DNA from: Bacillota bacterium
GTDB taxonomy: Bacteria > Bacillota > Bacilli > Alicyclobacillales > SLC66
DNA: 64,000 nucleotides
NCBI GenBank assembly: GCA_021820975.1
Contig: JAKADA010000001.1
Location: forward strand, 124,001 to 188,000
Direction of reading: 5' to 3'
The translations under genes were made by a program, and so were the position numbers. Shown piece by piece: positions 7,744 to 17,082 of this stretch (its first letter is position 1; each line of letters opens with the position of its first letter). The notes beneath the pieces were generated by a model. That model ran no database searches and was not told the DNA's origin. It saw nothing but the letters and a program-made list of their open reading frames with translations.

Positions 7744-7774
7744 TAAGTAGGTTACATAGTAAATGAATTAAGAT

Positions 7775-7812
7775 GGCCGTGGAGTCTAGTCCGCGGTCTA
7801 TTTCATTATTTC
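7775..7812 (+). terminator. Terminator after sinR
   Basis: Nine-pair stem GGCCGTGGA/TCCGCGGTC (two G-U pairs), six-base loop, then a T-rich stretch. Confidence 0.65.
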
Positions 7813-7827
7813 TAAAGGGGGATCAGG

Positions 7828-8739
7828 GTGAAAAAGTCTGAATCAAACACGAACAAGCCGGTCGCTTGGGGATGGACGCTTTTTGCTATACTCGGTCTGA
7901 TTATCGTGGGCTTTATCATTGGTTTTCTTCTTGATCGCTCCGGAGGTCTTTTAAAAGATGTACCGATAGGTTGGGTGCGCGTTTTTCATGTTATCCTTGT
8001 TCTTGTTTTTGGTGGCATTGTATCGCGATTGCTTGAGCGGCAAATCCTCGCGCAATGGATCGATCGCTTACATCCAGAACATGCGACATCGCTAAAGTAT
8101 GTTACGCGACTTTTATTGTATGGCGCCATTGTATTGTCCATCTTAGGGGCACTAGGCGTTGGTTTGTCGAGTGTGGTATTTGGTGGCGCGTTCGTTACGG
8201 TTATTATCGGTTTGGCAGGGCAACAGGTGTTTGCCAATATCATCGGGGGCATTTGGTTAATTCTATTTCACCCGTTTCATATTGGTGATACGATCGGTTT
8301 AGTTACATGGCAATACCCGATTTTAATGCCAAGTTTTCCTCATGAAACGATGCGCCCTTCTTACCAAGGGCGGGTGCGCGATATTAACCTCATGTATACC
8401 ATTATTGAAAATGGTGATGGCTATCCGCAAGTGATTCCCAACGGCATCTTAGTGCAAGCTTTTATTGAAAATCGCTCACATAATGACCAGCATCGTGTGC
8501 GTCTGCGCTTTGATGTCGCTTTTGACATTGATGCCAGTCAATTTACAAAAGCCTTGGAACGCCAGCTTCGCAATAATTATGATGAGCGTGTATCGGTGTA
8601 CGTGGCGGATATTTATCCAGCGGCTTACTCTATCGTGATCATGGTGATCACCGATCAGGCAGAGGAGCTGACCAAGAATCATATCTTGCAGGAAAGTTTA
8701 CAGTTGATGAATTCTTTTCGAAGCCAAACAACCATTTAA
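7828..8739 (+). CDS. MscS-family mechanosensitive channel
   Basis: A 303-residue membrane protein of the small-conductance mechanosensitive channel family, which releases solutes on hypo-osmotic shock. Four hydrophobic helices lie at about 14-34, 50-70, 90-110 and 113-135; the last carries the Gly/Ala-rich pore motif (VVFGGAFVTVIIGLAGQQVFANIIGG). A beta domain follows (FHIGDTIGL, then GRVRDINLMYTIIENGDGYPQVIPNGIL), then a C-terminal alpha/beta part. A family-unusual insertion (about residues 165-180) sits in the beta domain. The GTG start follows TAAAGGGGGATCAGG. Monocistronic between two terminators. Confidence 0.9.
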   Translation: MKKSESNTNKPVAWGWTLFAILGLIIVGFIIGFLLDRSGGLLKDVPIGWVRVFHVILVLVFGGIVSRLLERQILAQWIDRLHPEHATSLKYVTRLLLYGAIVLSILGALGVGLSSVVFGGAFVTVIIGLAGQQVFANIIGGIWLILFHPFHIGDTIGLVTWQYPILMPSFPHETMRPSYQGRVRDINLMYTIIENGDGYPQVIPNGILVQAFIENRSHNDQHRVRLRFDVAFDIDASQFTKALERQLRNNYDERVSVYVADIYPAAYSIVIMVITDQAEELTKNHILQESLQLMNSFRSQTTI

Positions 8740-8742
8740 TAT

Positions 8743-8790
8743 ACCCCCCTGTTCCTTTGGCACACGATGGCACAGGGGGTGGACTTTTTA
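8743..8790. terminator. Terminator between convergent mscS-like gene and deoD
   Basis: ACCCCCCTGT pairs with ACAGGGGGT around a loop of about 19 bases and is followed by CTTTTT. It slightly overlaps the end of deoD. Confidence 0.8.
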
Positions 8791-9489
8791 TAACGCTGCA
8801 GCTAATGCGAGTTCAACCATATCATTGAACGTTTCTTGACGTTCCTTAGTCGTGGTAGCTTCTCCCGTTACGACGTGATCGCTCACGGTAAGGATCGTGA
8901 GTGCACGTGCCTGCGCTTTTGCCGCAAGCGTGTAAAGGGCAGCTGTCTCCATTTCGACTGCAAGCGTACCGTAGTCGGTCAATGTCTGCATAAGATTTGT
9001 GTCATCGCGGTAAAAGGTGTCACTCGTGAAAATTGGGCCAACATGTGCACGAATACCTTTTTCTTGTGCTGTGAAATACGCTTTTTGCAACAAATCAAAG
9101 TTCGCTGTGGGGGCGAAATCAACACCAGCAAAGCGCAGACGATTTACCGCAGAGTCTGTTGATGCACTCATCGCAAGCACAACATCCCGCACATGCATCG
9201 TCTTTTGCAACGCACCGCAGGTTCCGACGCGAATGAGCGTTTTCGCGTGATAGTCCGTAAGGAGTTCGCTCACGTAGATCGACAAAGAAGGTATGCCCAT
9301 ACCGGTGCCTTGCACTGACACACGCTTTCCTCGATAGGTTCCCGTAAACCCTAACATACCTCTTACTTTCGTGTAGCATACCGGGTTTTCAAAAAACGTG
9401 GTAGCTATGTGTTCAGCTCTAAGTGGATCGCCTGGTAACAACACAACGTCAGCGATATCACCATCACGAGCTTCCATATGTGTACTCAT
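8788..9489 (-). CDS. deoD: Purine nucleoside phosphorylase DeoD
   Basis: A 233-residue hexameric-type phosphorylase that splits purine (deoxy)nucleosides into base and (deoxy)ribose-1-phosphate. With the ATG at 9489 its numbering falls in register with the E. coli enzyme: His4, Gly20, Arg24, Arg43, Arg87 in RVGTCGAL, Glu179 and Glu181 in VEMETAAL, Ser203-Asp204 in VSDHV and Arg217. The start is fixed by AAAGGACGG seven bases upstream; the frame continues upstream without a ribosome site. It is divergent from gntR and shares its control region; a TATAAT for this gene lies at 9524-9529 on the minus strand. Confidence 0.96.
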   Translation of the reverse strand: MSTHMEARDGDIADVVLLPGDPLRAEHIATTFFENPVCYTKVRGMLGFTGTYRGKRVSVQGTGMGIPSLSIYVSELLTDYHAKTLIRVGTCGALQKTMHVRDVVLAMSASTDSAVNRLRFAGVDFAPTANFDLLQKAYFTAQEKGIRAHVGPIFTSDTFYRDDTNLMQTLTDYGTLAVEMETAALYTLAAKAQARALTILTVSDHVVTGEATTTKERQETFNDMVELALAAAL

Positions 9490-9556
9490 ATTTGCACCGT
9501 CCTTTGTGGAAAAGAATGCCGCTATTATAGCTGTAAATACCGTGTAAAGAAAGTTC

Positions 9557-9612
9557 TTGAAACATCCTAATCCGCGTATTATACTTTGTCTAACATCTGA
9601 TGTCAGACGTCT
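9557..9612 (+). promoter_or_regulatory. gntR promoter with a palindromic operator at the start site
   Basis: TTGAAA (9557-9562), a 17-base spacer and TATACT (9580-9585) form a good sigma-A promoter. Directly after it, 9588-9608 is a near-perfect 21-base palindrome (GTCT and AGAC arms, ACAT/ATGT inside), overlapping AGACGTCT at 9605-9612. The site suits a GntR dimer and would give autoregulation, perhaps also of divergent deoD. Confidence 0.7.
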
Positions 9613-9631
9613 AATAAGATGGAGAGATGCC

Positions 9632-10357
9632 ATGACTGCCTATCCTACTCGCCCTCTGCTTTATGCTGAGGTAGTGGAACAAATCAAAGAGAAAATCGAG
9701 TCAGGCCTTTGGACGTTTGGGGATCGCATTCCGTCGGAAAGTGAATTGGCTGAGACATTTCGAGTCAGTCGAGCTACGCTTCGGGAAGGTATCTCGTACT
9801 TGGTTAATAAAGGCATTCTTGTACGTCGACGCGGCATTGGGACGTTTGTAGGCCACAAGGAAGAGATTACTGGTGGTTTGGAGACGTTAGTGAGTACGAC
9901 GCAATGGATTTTAAGCCATGGGTATGAACCCGGTACGCAAGATGTTCATTTTATAACTCGCCTTCCATCGCAGATGGAAAAGGAACTCTTTCAAACTGCG
10001 GTGGGCGGTACGCTTGGCGAGATACATAGAGTTCGCACAGCGGATGGTGTACCTATTATGTATTGTGTTGATATTATGCCAACGAGCTATATGCCCGATG
10101 GGTTTAACCCACTTGGTGAATCCCTTATGGCGTACTTAGAGACGCGACTGGGACAAGTTATTACGGTAGCCCATAGCCATATTGAAGTGGTGATGGCGAC
10201 AAGGGACATCGCTGATCGGTTGGGTTTGACGCAAGGGACCCCATTATTGAAGTTGAAACAAGTGCATTACAACGCATCCATGACTCCTGTTTTTTTATCC
10301 CAAGATCATTTTGTCCCAGAACGTTTCAAGTTTGATATCGTGCGCAGACGCCCATAA
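9632..10357 (+). CDS. GntR/HutC-family repressor of the nucleoside operon
   Basis: A 241-residue regulator with an N-terminal winged helix (about 8-75: [36 protein letters not shown]) and a C-terminal UTRA ligand-binding domain (about 95-240). UTRA regulators bind small metabolites such as sugars, nucleosides or their phosphates. As first gene before a nucleoside importer and catabolic operon it most likely senses a nucleoside or (deoxy)ribose phosphate. The ATG at 9632 has GGAGAG upstream; the longer frame would run through the promoter and operator. The palindrome at 9588-9608 is its probable operator. Confidence 0.88.
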   Translation: MTAYPTRPLLYAEVVEQIKEKIESGLWTFGDRIPSESELAETFRVSRATLREGISYLVNKGILVRRRGIGTFVGHKEEITGGLETLVSTTQWILSHGYEPGTQDVHFITRLPSQMEKELFQTAVGGTLGEIHRVRTADGVPIMYCVDIMPTSYMPDGFNPLGESLMAYLETRLGQVITVAHSHIEVVMATRDIADRLGLTQGTPLLKLKQVHYNASMTPVFLSQDHFVPERFKFDIVRRRP

Positions 10358-10442
10358 GAAAAGAAAGACGAGCTGTAGGGGGTGGTCCGACTTCGCGCTT
10401 TTAGTTGATTTTCGGTAGCACATAAAAAGGGGGCTTTTTCGT

Positions 10443-11504
10443 ATGAAAAAATGGAAAAACGTCGCATTAGCTATGACGACTTTGGTAACGGTGTCATCGA
10501 TGATGATGGTTTCAGGTCCTGTCATGGCCAAAACACAAGCACATAAAGCAGCTAGCCACAAAATGGTGAGTCATGCGAATTTTAAAGTCGGTCTTGTCAC
10601 CGATACAGGCGGCTTGAATGATCATAGTTTCAATCACTTAGCCTACGTGGGCCTACTTGCAGCTAAAAAGAAGTATGGTATCTCGGTGAGCGTTGTGCAA
10701 TCACAACAAACATCCGATTATGTGCCTAACCTATCTACTTATGCGCAATCTGGGTATAACATGGTTATTGCTGTCGGTTATTTGATGGATTCTGCCGTAC
10801 AAAAAGTAGCAAAAGAATATCCGAAAACTAAATTTTTCATCATTGATGATGCGATCACGGGTCATCCCAATGTTATGTCAGCGATCTATGAAACACAACA
10901 AGCTGGATATCTCGTTGGCGTTATGGCAGGTTTGATGAATTTGCAAAAACATGTGAAGCAAATTAACGGTAAAAACGTTGTGGGTATGGTCGGCGGTGTA
11001 GATATTCCACCTGTTGAAAGCTATATGGCTGGATTCCAAGCTGGCGTTAAGAAAGTTGACCCTAAAGCGACCGTTTTAATTGATTGGGCAAACAGTTTTA
11101 CCGATCCAGGCCTTGGGAAAGAGGATGCTTTGTCTCTAATCTCAAGGGGTGCAGATATTGTGTTCCCAGTCGCTGGTGCAACCGGAACAGGTGTTATTGA
11201 AGCAGCCAAACAAAAAAATGTGTTTGCCGTCGGTGTAGACGCTAACCAAAACTACTTAGCTCCAAAAAACGTCATGACATCAGCTATGAAAGGTGTAGAC
11301 GTTTCGACGGAAATCGCTATCGGTGATGCTTTGACCAATCACTTTAAAGGAGGCGTCCAGTATTTTGACTTGAAGAACAAAGGTGTTGGCTATGCTGCGC
11401 CGATTGCTGCAGTTCCTAAAGCGATCGATGCAAAAGTCAAATCTTTTATTCCTTTGATCATCTCAGGCAAGATCAAACCGCCTTCTTTGTTATCAGCACA
11501 CTAA
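10443..11504 (+). CDS. nupN: BMP-family nucleoside-binding protein of an ABC importer
   Basis: A 353-residue extracytoplasmic binding protein of the BMP/PnrA family, which binds purine nucleosides for ABC import. The signal peptide runs to about residue 29 (GPVMA before KTQ). Family motifs include VGLVTDTGGLNDHSFN (about 48-63), DIVFPVAGATGTGV (about 239-252) and AVGVDANQ. Bacillota members are usually lipoproteins, but there is no lipobox and no Cys in the signal region. The ribosome site lies in AAAAAGGGGGCTTTTT, which can fold into a small hairpin. A 12-bp intercistronic hairpin follows. The order binding protein, ATPase, two permeases matches B. subtilis nupNOPQ. Confidence 0.88.
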   Translation: MKKWKNVALAMTTLVTVSSMMMVSGPVMAKTQAHKAASHKMVSHANFKVGLVTDTGGLNDHSFNHLAYVGLLAAKKKYGISVSVVQSQQTSDYVPNLSTYAQSGYNMVIAVGYLMDSAVQKVAKEYPKTKFFIIDDAITGHPNVMSAIYETQQAGYLVGVMAGLMNLQKHVKQINGKNVVGMVGGVDIPPVESYMAGFQAGVKKVDPKATVLIDWANSFTDPGLGKEDALSLISRGADIVFPVAGATGTGVIEAAKQKNVFAVGVDANQNYLAPKNVMTSAMKGVDVSTEIAIGDALTNHFKGGVQYFDLKNKGVGYAAPIAAVPKAIDAKVKSFIPLIISGKIKPPSLLSAH

Positions 11505-11525
11505 ACATATTTTGGTAAGGAAAGT

Positions 11526-11558
11526 GATGCGCATCATCTGTTGTGGATGGTGCGCATC
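11526..11558 (+). terminator. Intercistronic hairpin after the binding-protein gene
   Basis: GATGCGCATCAT at 11526-11537 pairs with ATGGTGCGCATC at 11547-11558 (one G-U). There is no T tract, so it more likely stabilises the upstream mRNA than terminates. Confidence 0.6.
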
Positions 11559-11590
11559 ATGCTTATCTTGCCTAAGAGGGAGTGCACATT

Positions 11591-13111
11591 GTGGCTTTGT
11601 TAGAGATTGCGGGCTTGCGAAAGGTATTTGGTCAGGTTGTTGCCAATGACCATGTGGATCTTACCGTTATGCCTGGGGAGACACACGCCATACTCGGTGA
11701 AAACGGTGCCGGAAAATCCACGTTGATTAAGATGATCAGCGGTTTATACAAGCCCGATGCCGGGACGATTTTATTTGATGGTGCCTTGCGCAATTTCAAC
11801 AATCCGCGTGAAGCGATCGTTGCTGGTATTGGGGTCGTCCATCAGCACTTTATGTTAATTCCAGCCTTGACCGTTGCAGAAAATGTGGTGCTTGGGATTC
11901 ATGGCGGTTGGGGTAGATATGATCGTAAAACAGCGGAAGAGCAAGTTAGCAAGTTATCCAAAGAAGTGGGCTTGCCGCTTGATCCGACGCGCAAAGTGGA
12001 AGACTTGCCCGTTGGCATGCAACAACGTGTGGAGATTGTTAAAGCACTGTATCGGCAAGCCAAGTTGCTTGTTTTGGACGAACCGACAGCCGTACTTACG
12101 CCGCAAGAGACGGAAGATTTATTTGAAGTGGTGCATCACTTAAATCAAGATGGCATTCCCGTTATCTTTATCTCTCACAAATTAGATGAGGTTCGCGCGG
12201 TTGCTCATAAAGTTACCGTGATGCGAGCTGGTAAAACTGTGTTTGAGTCGCCTGTAGGATCAGCCTCAGCCCAACAATTGGCTTATTGGATGGTTGGACG
12301 CGATATTGTTTTACAGACGCAACGTGACGTTGTACAGAGCGGTGCTACTGTACTTTCGGTGAACGATCTTACTGTTTTTGATGATCGGCACACCAAAAAG
12401 GTCGATAACGTATCGTTTGCCGTTAAGGAAGGTGAGATTTTTGGTCTTGCAGGCGTTGATGGTAATGGTCAAACCGAATTGGTGGAAGCGATTACTGGTT
12501 TACGAAAACTTGCTCATGGATCAGTATATCTACAAGATAAGGATATTTCCCGCGCTAGTGTCGCAAAACGTATCGAACAAGGCATTGCTTATATCCCGCA
12601 AGATCGACAACGGGATGGATTGGTTTTGCCATTTTCGATTGCGGATAACTTGCAATTGAGAGAAGTATCAAAGGCTCCCTTCTCCAAAGGTGGATGGCTG
12701 CAAAAACGTGCAGCAAGAAAGCATGCTGAACAACTTGTTGAGGAATTTGATATTCGACCGAGAAATGTCGACCTACCAGTCGGGGATCTTTCTGGAGGCA
12801 ATCAGCAAAAAGTCATCTTAGCTCGGGAAATGGCCCGCCGTCCCATGCTTTTGGTGGCCGTTCAGCCTACACGGGGTCTTGATGTTGGTGCTATCGAAGG
12901 TATTCATAAGCACCTATTGGCTTTACGTTCAGAGGGTAGGTCTATCTTACTTGTGTCGCTCGAACTTGATGAAATTTTGATGTTATCAGATCGTATCGGT
13001 GTTATGCATGCGGGACATCTAGTCGCTGTGTATAACAATGGTGAAGTATCGCGCGAAGAACTGGGACTTGCCATGACCGGTGAAATTACAGCGAAGGAGG
13101 CTGGCGCGTGA
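11591..13111 (+). CDS. nupO: Nucleoside ABC importer, double ATPase subunit
   Basis: A 506-residue ATPase with two ABC cassettes, the form used by ribose/nucleoside importers. The first cassette has Walker A GENGAGKST (about 37-45), signature PVGMQQR and Walker B LLVLDEPTAVL. The second has a degenerate Walker A (GVDGNGQTEL) and signature LSGGNQQK followed by LLVAVQPTRGLD, the typical inactive half. GTG 11591 is preferred since AGAGGGAG lies about eight bases before it, whereas GTG 11582 overlaps that site. The stop overlaps the next start by a few bases. Confidence 0.93.
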   Translation: MALLEIAGLRKVFGQVVANDHVDLTVMPGETHAILGENGAGKSTLIKMISGLYKPDAGTILFDGALRNFNNPREAIVAGIGVVHQHFMLIPALTVAENVVLGIHGGWGRYDRKTAEEQVSKLSKEVGLPLDPTRKVEDLPVGMQQRVEIVKALYRQAKLLVLDEPTAVLTPQETEDLFEVVHHLNQDGIPVIFISHKLDEVRAVAHKVTVMRAGKTVFESPVGSASAQQLAYWMVGRDIVLQTQRDVVQSGATVLSVNDLTVFDDRHTKKVDNVSFAVKEGEIFGLAGVDGNGQTELVEAITGLRKLAHGSVYLQDKDISRASVAKRIEQGIAYIPQDRQRDGLVLPFSIADNLQLREVSKAPFSKGGWLQKRAARKHAEQLVEEFDIRPRNVDLPVGDLSGGNQQKVILAREMARRPMLLVAVQPTRGLDVGAIEGIHKHLLALRSEGRSILLVSLELDEILMLSDRIGVMHAGHLVAVYNNGEVSREELGLAMTGEITAKEAGA

Positions 13112-14178
13112 AAAGGCTATGGAAAGCATTATCATTACCTCTTTATGCCGTCATTACAGGGCTCATCTTGGGTGCCATTATAATGGCTATCGCCAAATAC
13201 AATCCGTGGTCTGCGTACGGATCCCTATTGATGGGGGCATTCGGTAATCCTATTGCTATCGGTAATACGGTTTCAGGCGCGATTCCGCTCATGCTTACGG
13301 CATTAGGTATCGCTGTAGCGTTTCGGACAGGGTTATTTAACATTGGCGCTGAGGGGCAGTACTGGGTAGGCGCTATGGCTGCGGTTTTTATCGGGTATAA
13401 CTTTGCTTCCATGCCGTGGTATTTTCATATTCCCTTGGCACTGATCGCCGCCATGGTGGCAGGTGGCTTGTGGGGTGGTGTTATTCCAGGACTTGCTAAA
13501 GCATGGGTGGGGGCTCACGAAGTCATCACAACGATGATGATGAGCTATATTGCTATTTTGCTTGCTCATTATATGGTAGAAAAAGGGCCGATGATGCAAC
13601 AAGGCTTTGTACCGCAGTCACCACCGATTACATCGAGTGCAACATTACCAACGATTCTTACTAATTCTAATCTATCTGCAGGTTTATATATTGCACTTGC
13701 GGCTGTTGTGGTGGTTCACATTTTGCTGTTTTATACATCGTTTGGTTACAAACTACGTGCGGTGGGTTATAACGCTTTTGCAGCTCGCTACAGCGGCCTT
13801 CCCGTCGCGTTATATACCGTATTGTCGTTGGGGATAAGTGGGGTATTGGCTGGACTTGCTGGCGGCGTGCAATTTCTTGGCGTCGATTACCAATTGACGG
13901 ATACGTTTCAATCAGGCTATGGCTATACGGCAATTGTCGTGGCATTACTTGCACGCAACAACCCGCTTGGCATTGTGCTCGCTTCGATCTTTTTTTCGGC
14001 TCTGTCCTCGGGCAGTCAGATGATGCAAATTACTTCGGGCGTATCGGCAAATATGACGGACGTGATTACCGGAATTATCATCTTTTTTGTCGCAGCAGAT
14101 CGCCTTTATGCTTACATCTTGCGGACATTTCGTAAGAAACAAGTCATTGCTGTGGCTAGAAAGGAAGTGCAAGGCTGA
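13108..14178 (+). CDS. nupP: Nucleoside ABC importer permease
   Basis: A 356-residue permease of the BPD_transp_2 (RbsC/YufP-like) family with about nine hydrophobic helices. It carries the family signature GLFNIGAEGQYWVGA (about 72-86) and GAHEVITTMMMSYIA (about 133-147). It forms the membrane channel with the following permease. The GTG start overlaps the stop of the ATPase gene and its own stop overlaps the next ATG, so the three are translationally coupled. Confidence 0.93.
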   Translation: MKRLWKALSLPLYAVITGLILGAIIMAIAKYNPWSAYGSLLMGAFGNPIAIGNTVSGAIPLMLTALGIAVAFRTGLFNIGAEGQYWVGAMAAVFIGYNFASMPWYFHIPLALIAAMVAGGLWGGVIPGLAKAWVGAHEVITTMMMSYIAILLAHYMVEKGPMMQQGFVPQSPPITSSATLPTILTNSNLSAGLYIALAAVVVVHILLFYTSFGYKLRAVGYNAFAARYSGLPVALYTVLSLGISGVLAGLAGGVQFLGVDYQLTDTFQSGYGYTAIVVALLARNNPLGIVLASIFFSALSSGSQMMQITSGVSANMTDVITGIIIFFVAADRLYAYILRTFRKKQVIAVARKEVQG

Positions 14179-15110
14179 TGAATTTTTTCCTGCAGGTTTT
14201 TGGTAACCCAGAACTGTATGCTTCAACGCTTGCGATGGCGACTCCCTTGGCACTTGCAGCATTGGGTGGAACATTTTCTGAACGCACAGGTGTAGTAAAT
14301 ATTGCCATGGAGGGTATCATGCTCGTGGGAGCCTTTTTTGGCGTCATGATCGCGGTGCTTACCCATTCATCTTTACTCGGTCTACTTGCAGGCATGGTCG
14401 CAGGCATTATCACATCGCTTGCCTTAGCCTGGCCAGCGATTCGCTTGCAATCGGATCAAGTAATTATCGGTATGGCAATCAACGTATTTGCTGGTGGCTT
14501 GACTGCGTTTTTGTTAAATACTGTATATGGATACAACGGTACACCAACAAACACACCATTTTTACCGACGATCACAATCCCAGGACTTGTAAAAATACCT
14601 TTTCTTGGACAAGTTATTGGACAACAAAACTTGCTTGTCTACGTGATGCTCATTCTTGTCGTTGTAGGACATTATGTACTTTTTCATACCAACATTGGTT
14701 TGCAAATGCGAGCTGTTGGTGAACATCCTGAAGCGGCAGCTACAGTTGGTGTCAGCGTCGTGAATATTCGATATCTCGGCGTTTCAATCGGTGGCATGTT
14801 ATCAGGTATGGCTGGCGTTTACCTGTCATTAGGTTTGTTAAATGGATTTGATGTCAACATGACCAATGGTCGTGGGTACATCGCGTTAGCCGCAATGATC
14901 TTTGGTAAATGGACACCTTTTGGATCGCTTCTATCGTCGCTTTTATTTGGCTTTGCGATTGCATTAAGTATCTCACTGCAAGGATATCAGGTATCCGCTA
15001 ACTTAGTCGGTATGTTGCCTTATGTGCTAACGATCGTGGCGCTGACAGGGATTATCGGTCGTAGTCGCGCACCGCTTGCAGACGGTATACCATACGAACC
15101 GTCAAAATAA
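14178..15110 (+). CDS. nupQ: Nucleoside ABC importer permease, second subunit
   Basis: A 310-residue permease of the same family as its neighbour (YufQ-like), with about eight helices. It has the signature GTFSERTGVVNIAMEGIMLVGA (split as usual, about 31-52) and a second conserved block LQMRAVGEHPEAAATVGV (about 175-192). Its ATG overlaps the TGA of the upstream permease, and deoB starts 16 bases after its stop, so import and catabolism are one transcript. Confidence 0.93.
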   Translation: MNFFLQVFGNPELYASTLAMATPLALAALGGTFSERTGVVNIAMEGIMLVGAFFGVMIAVLTHSSLLGLLAGMVAGIITSLALAWPAIRLQSDQVIIGMAINVFAGGLTAFLLNTVYGYNGTPTNTPFLPTITIPGLVKIPFLGQVIGQQNLLVYVMLILVVVGHYVLFHTNIGLQMRAVGEHPEAAATVGVSVVNIRYLGVSIGGMLSGMAGVYLSLGLLNGFDVNMTNGRGYIALAAMIFGKWTPFGSLLSSLLFGFAIALSISLQGYQVSANLVGMLPYVLTIVALTGIIGRSRAPLADGIPYEPSK

Positions 15111-15126
15111 GTAGAGGATGTGTAAC

Positions 15127-16299
15127 ATGGCTAATCGTGTGCTATTTGTCGTACTTGATTCGGTAGGAGCAGGTCATGCTCCAGATGCGGCAGATTATGG
15201 GGATGAAGGTTCGAATACGCTAGGTAACGTTGCGAAAGCTGTTGGCAGGCTAAAGATACCGCATCTCGCTAATCTTGGTCTAGGAAGAGTTGTGTCAATC
15301 ATAGGGGCTACCACTCAACCCGTGGTGGGTGCTTACGGAGCTATGACCCCGCAATCCGCGGGTAAAGATACGACAAATGGACATATGGAGTTTGTCGGGG
15401 TCACGTTGCGAACGCCTTTGCCAACATATCCTGATGGATTTCCACCAGAAATTATGAATGCGTTCGAACAAAAGATTGGGCGAAAAACTTTGGGCAATCG
15501 TCCTGCAAGTGGAACAAAGATTATTGAAGAACTCGGTGACGAACATGTTGCCACAGGTTACCCGATAGTGTACACATCTGGTGATAGTGTGTTTCAAATT
15601 GCCGCACATGAGGATGTTATTCCGCTCAACCTCTTATATGAGTATTGCGAAATTGCGCGACATGTTTTGTCAGGTCCCCATGCCGTTGGGCGTGTTATTG
15701 CACGGCCTTTTGTGGGAACATCAGGTGCCTATATAAGAACACCGCATCGAAGGGATTATTCACGTGATTTTGGAAGAACGATGCTAGAGGCGCTTACCGA
15801 TGCAAACATTCCGGTTATTGGAATTGGTAAAATTGCAGATATTTATGCACATCGCGGTATTACACAATCTATTCATACGGACAACAATGCCGATGGTGTG
15901 GGGAAGATCCTTACGGCAATGAAAGAGACACAAGGCCGCTCCCTTTTGTTCGCTAATCTTGTTGATTTTGATATGTTATATGGTCATCGTAATGATCCTG
16001 TCGGATTTGCTCGTGCGATTGAAGCATTTGATGAGCGACTACCTGATATTCTACAAACTCTTGACGGTAATGACTTGTTGCTGATCTCTGCTGATCATGG
16101 GTGTGATCCTACAACACCTGGCACAGATCATAGTCGTGAGTCGGTGCCAATCTTAGCTTATGCCAAAAGCATGACAGGTCCAACGGATCTTGGTATTCGT
16201 GATACATATGCTGATGTAGGTGCAACAATTGCGCAATATTTTCAAGTGCCGTGGTCACAAGGCACCTCATTTCTAGGTAATTTAGAGGTGAAGGCGTGA
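15127..16299 (+). CDS. deoB: Phosphopentomutase DeoB
   Basis: A 390-residue enzyme of the alkaline phosphatase superfamily that interconverts (deoxy)ribose-1-phosphate and -5-phosphate. Metal and phosphate site motifs are visible: VVLDSVGAGHAPDA near the N-terminus, GKDTTNGHMEF (about 80-90), where the Thr is the phosphorylated residue, and ISADHGCDPTTPGTDHSRE near the C-terminus. ATG 15127 follows AGAGGA; an in-frame ATG three codons earlier overlaps that site. It overlaps deoC. It links DeoD/Pdp products to DeoC. Confidence 0.96.
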   Translation: MANRVLFVVLDSVGAGHAPDAADYGDEGSNTLGNVAKAVGRLKIPHLANLGLGRVVSIIGATTQPVVGAYGAMTPQSAGKDTTNGHMEFVGVTLRTPLPTYPDGFPPEIMNAFEQKIGRKTLGNRPASGTKIIEELGDEHVATGYPIVYTSGDSVFQIAAHEDVIPLNLLYEYCEIARHVLSGPHAVGRVIARPFVGTSGAYIRTPHRRDYSRDFGRTMLEALTDANIPVIGIGKIADIYAHRGITQSIHTDNNADGVGKILTAMKETQGRSLLFANLVDFDMLYGHRNDPVGFARAIEAFDERLPDILQTLDGNDLLLISADHGCDPTTPGTDHSRESVPILAYAKSMTGPTDLGIRDTYADVGATIAQYFQVPWSQGTSFLGNLEVKA

Positions 16300-17051
16300 T
16301 GGAGATGTCGTTTTTACGTGAGCAATTTATCTCACTTTTTGGTGCGCGTGGTGAAGATACACTAGCGCGCTGTGCCGCACCGTATGAAGCACCAGGTGAG
16401 TCTATTGAACAAAGGCTTGCAAAAAGCATCGATCACACGTTACTGAAACCTGATGCAGACATCAATCAGGTACGGGGACTTTGTGAAGAAGCGAAAGCAT
16501 TTTCTGTAGCATCCGTCTGCGTAAATTCGGTGTTTATACCGTTAGTGAAAGAGTCTTTAGAGGGAACGGCAGTTAAAGTATGCTCAGTAGTAGGTTTTCC
16601 ATTAGGTGCCATGAATTCCGAAGCTAAAGCCTATGAGGCTGCCTTGGCTGTAAAACAAGGTGCTGATGAGATTGATATGGTGATTGCGCTTGGTTATATC
16701 AAAAGTGGTGCATGGGAACGTGTTGAACATGATATTGCTCAAGTGAGGATGGCTACCTCAGGAAAGATTTTAAAAGTAATTCTTGAGACATCGCTTTTGA
16801 CGCAAGAAGAAAAGATACTCGCTGCTTTCACTTCGGTACTTGCAAAGGCAGATTTTGTGAAAACTTCAACAGGTTTCGCAAATGGCGGAGCTACTTTGGC
16901 TGATGTGTCCTTATTACGTGTTGCGGTTGGAAAAGCGGCGAGTATCAAAGCGTCTGGCGGCATTCGCACACGTCAAGAAGCGTTGGCATTCTTAAAAGCA
17001 GGTGCAGATCGCATTGGAGCAAGTCAAACAAAAGTTATTTTGGGCCTGTAG
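16299..17051 (+). CDS. deoC: Deoxyribose-phosphate aldolase DeoC
   Basis: A 250-residue class I aldolase that splits deoxyribose-5-phosphate into acetaldehyde and glyceraldehyde-3-phosphate. Schiff-base Lys188 lies in DFVKTSTGF; Asp126 and Lys217 (SIKASGGIR) complete the site. It is about 30-40 residues longer than most DeoC because of an N-terminal extension before SIDHTLLKP. The start is uncertain among GTG 16296, ATG 16299 and ATG 16308; the first two overlap the deoB stop. Confidence 0.95.
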   Translation: MEMSFLREQFISLFGARGEDTLARCAAPYEAPGESIEQRLAKSIDHTLLKPDADINQVRGLCEEAKAFSVASVCVNSVFIPLVKESLEGTAVKVCSVVGFPLGAMNSEAKAYEAALAVKQGADEIDMVIALGYIKSGAWERVEHDIAQVRMATSGKILKVILETSLLTQEEKILAAFTSVLAKADFVKTSTGFANGGATLADVSLLRVAVGKAASIKASGGIRTRQEALAFLKAGADRIGASQTKVILGL

Positions 17052-17082
17052 GGGTGCCAACTGAAGGCGGAGTGAATGATTG

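Noticed and set aside
9557-9631. Extending the GntR protein to the upstream ATG at 9557
   Set aside because: It would translate through the promoter and operator; the ATG at 9632 has a proper GGAGAG site and gives the normal N-terminus.
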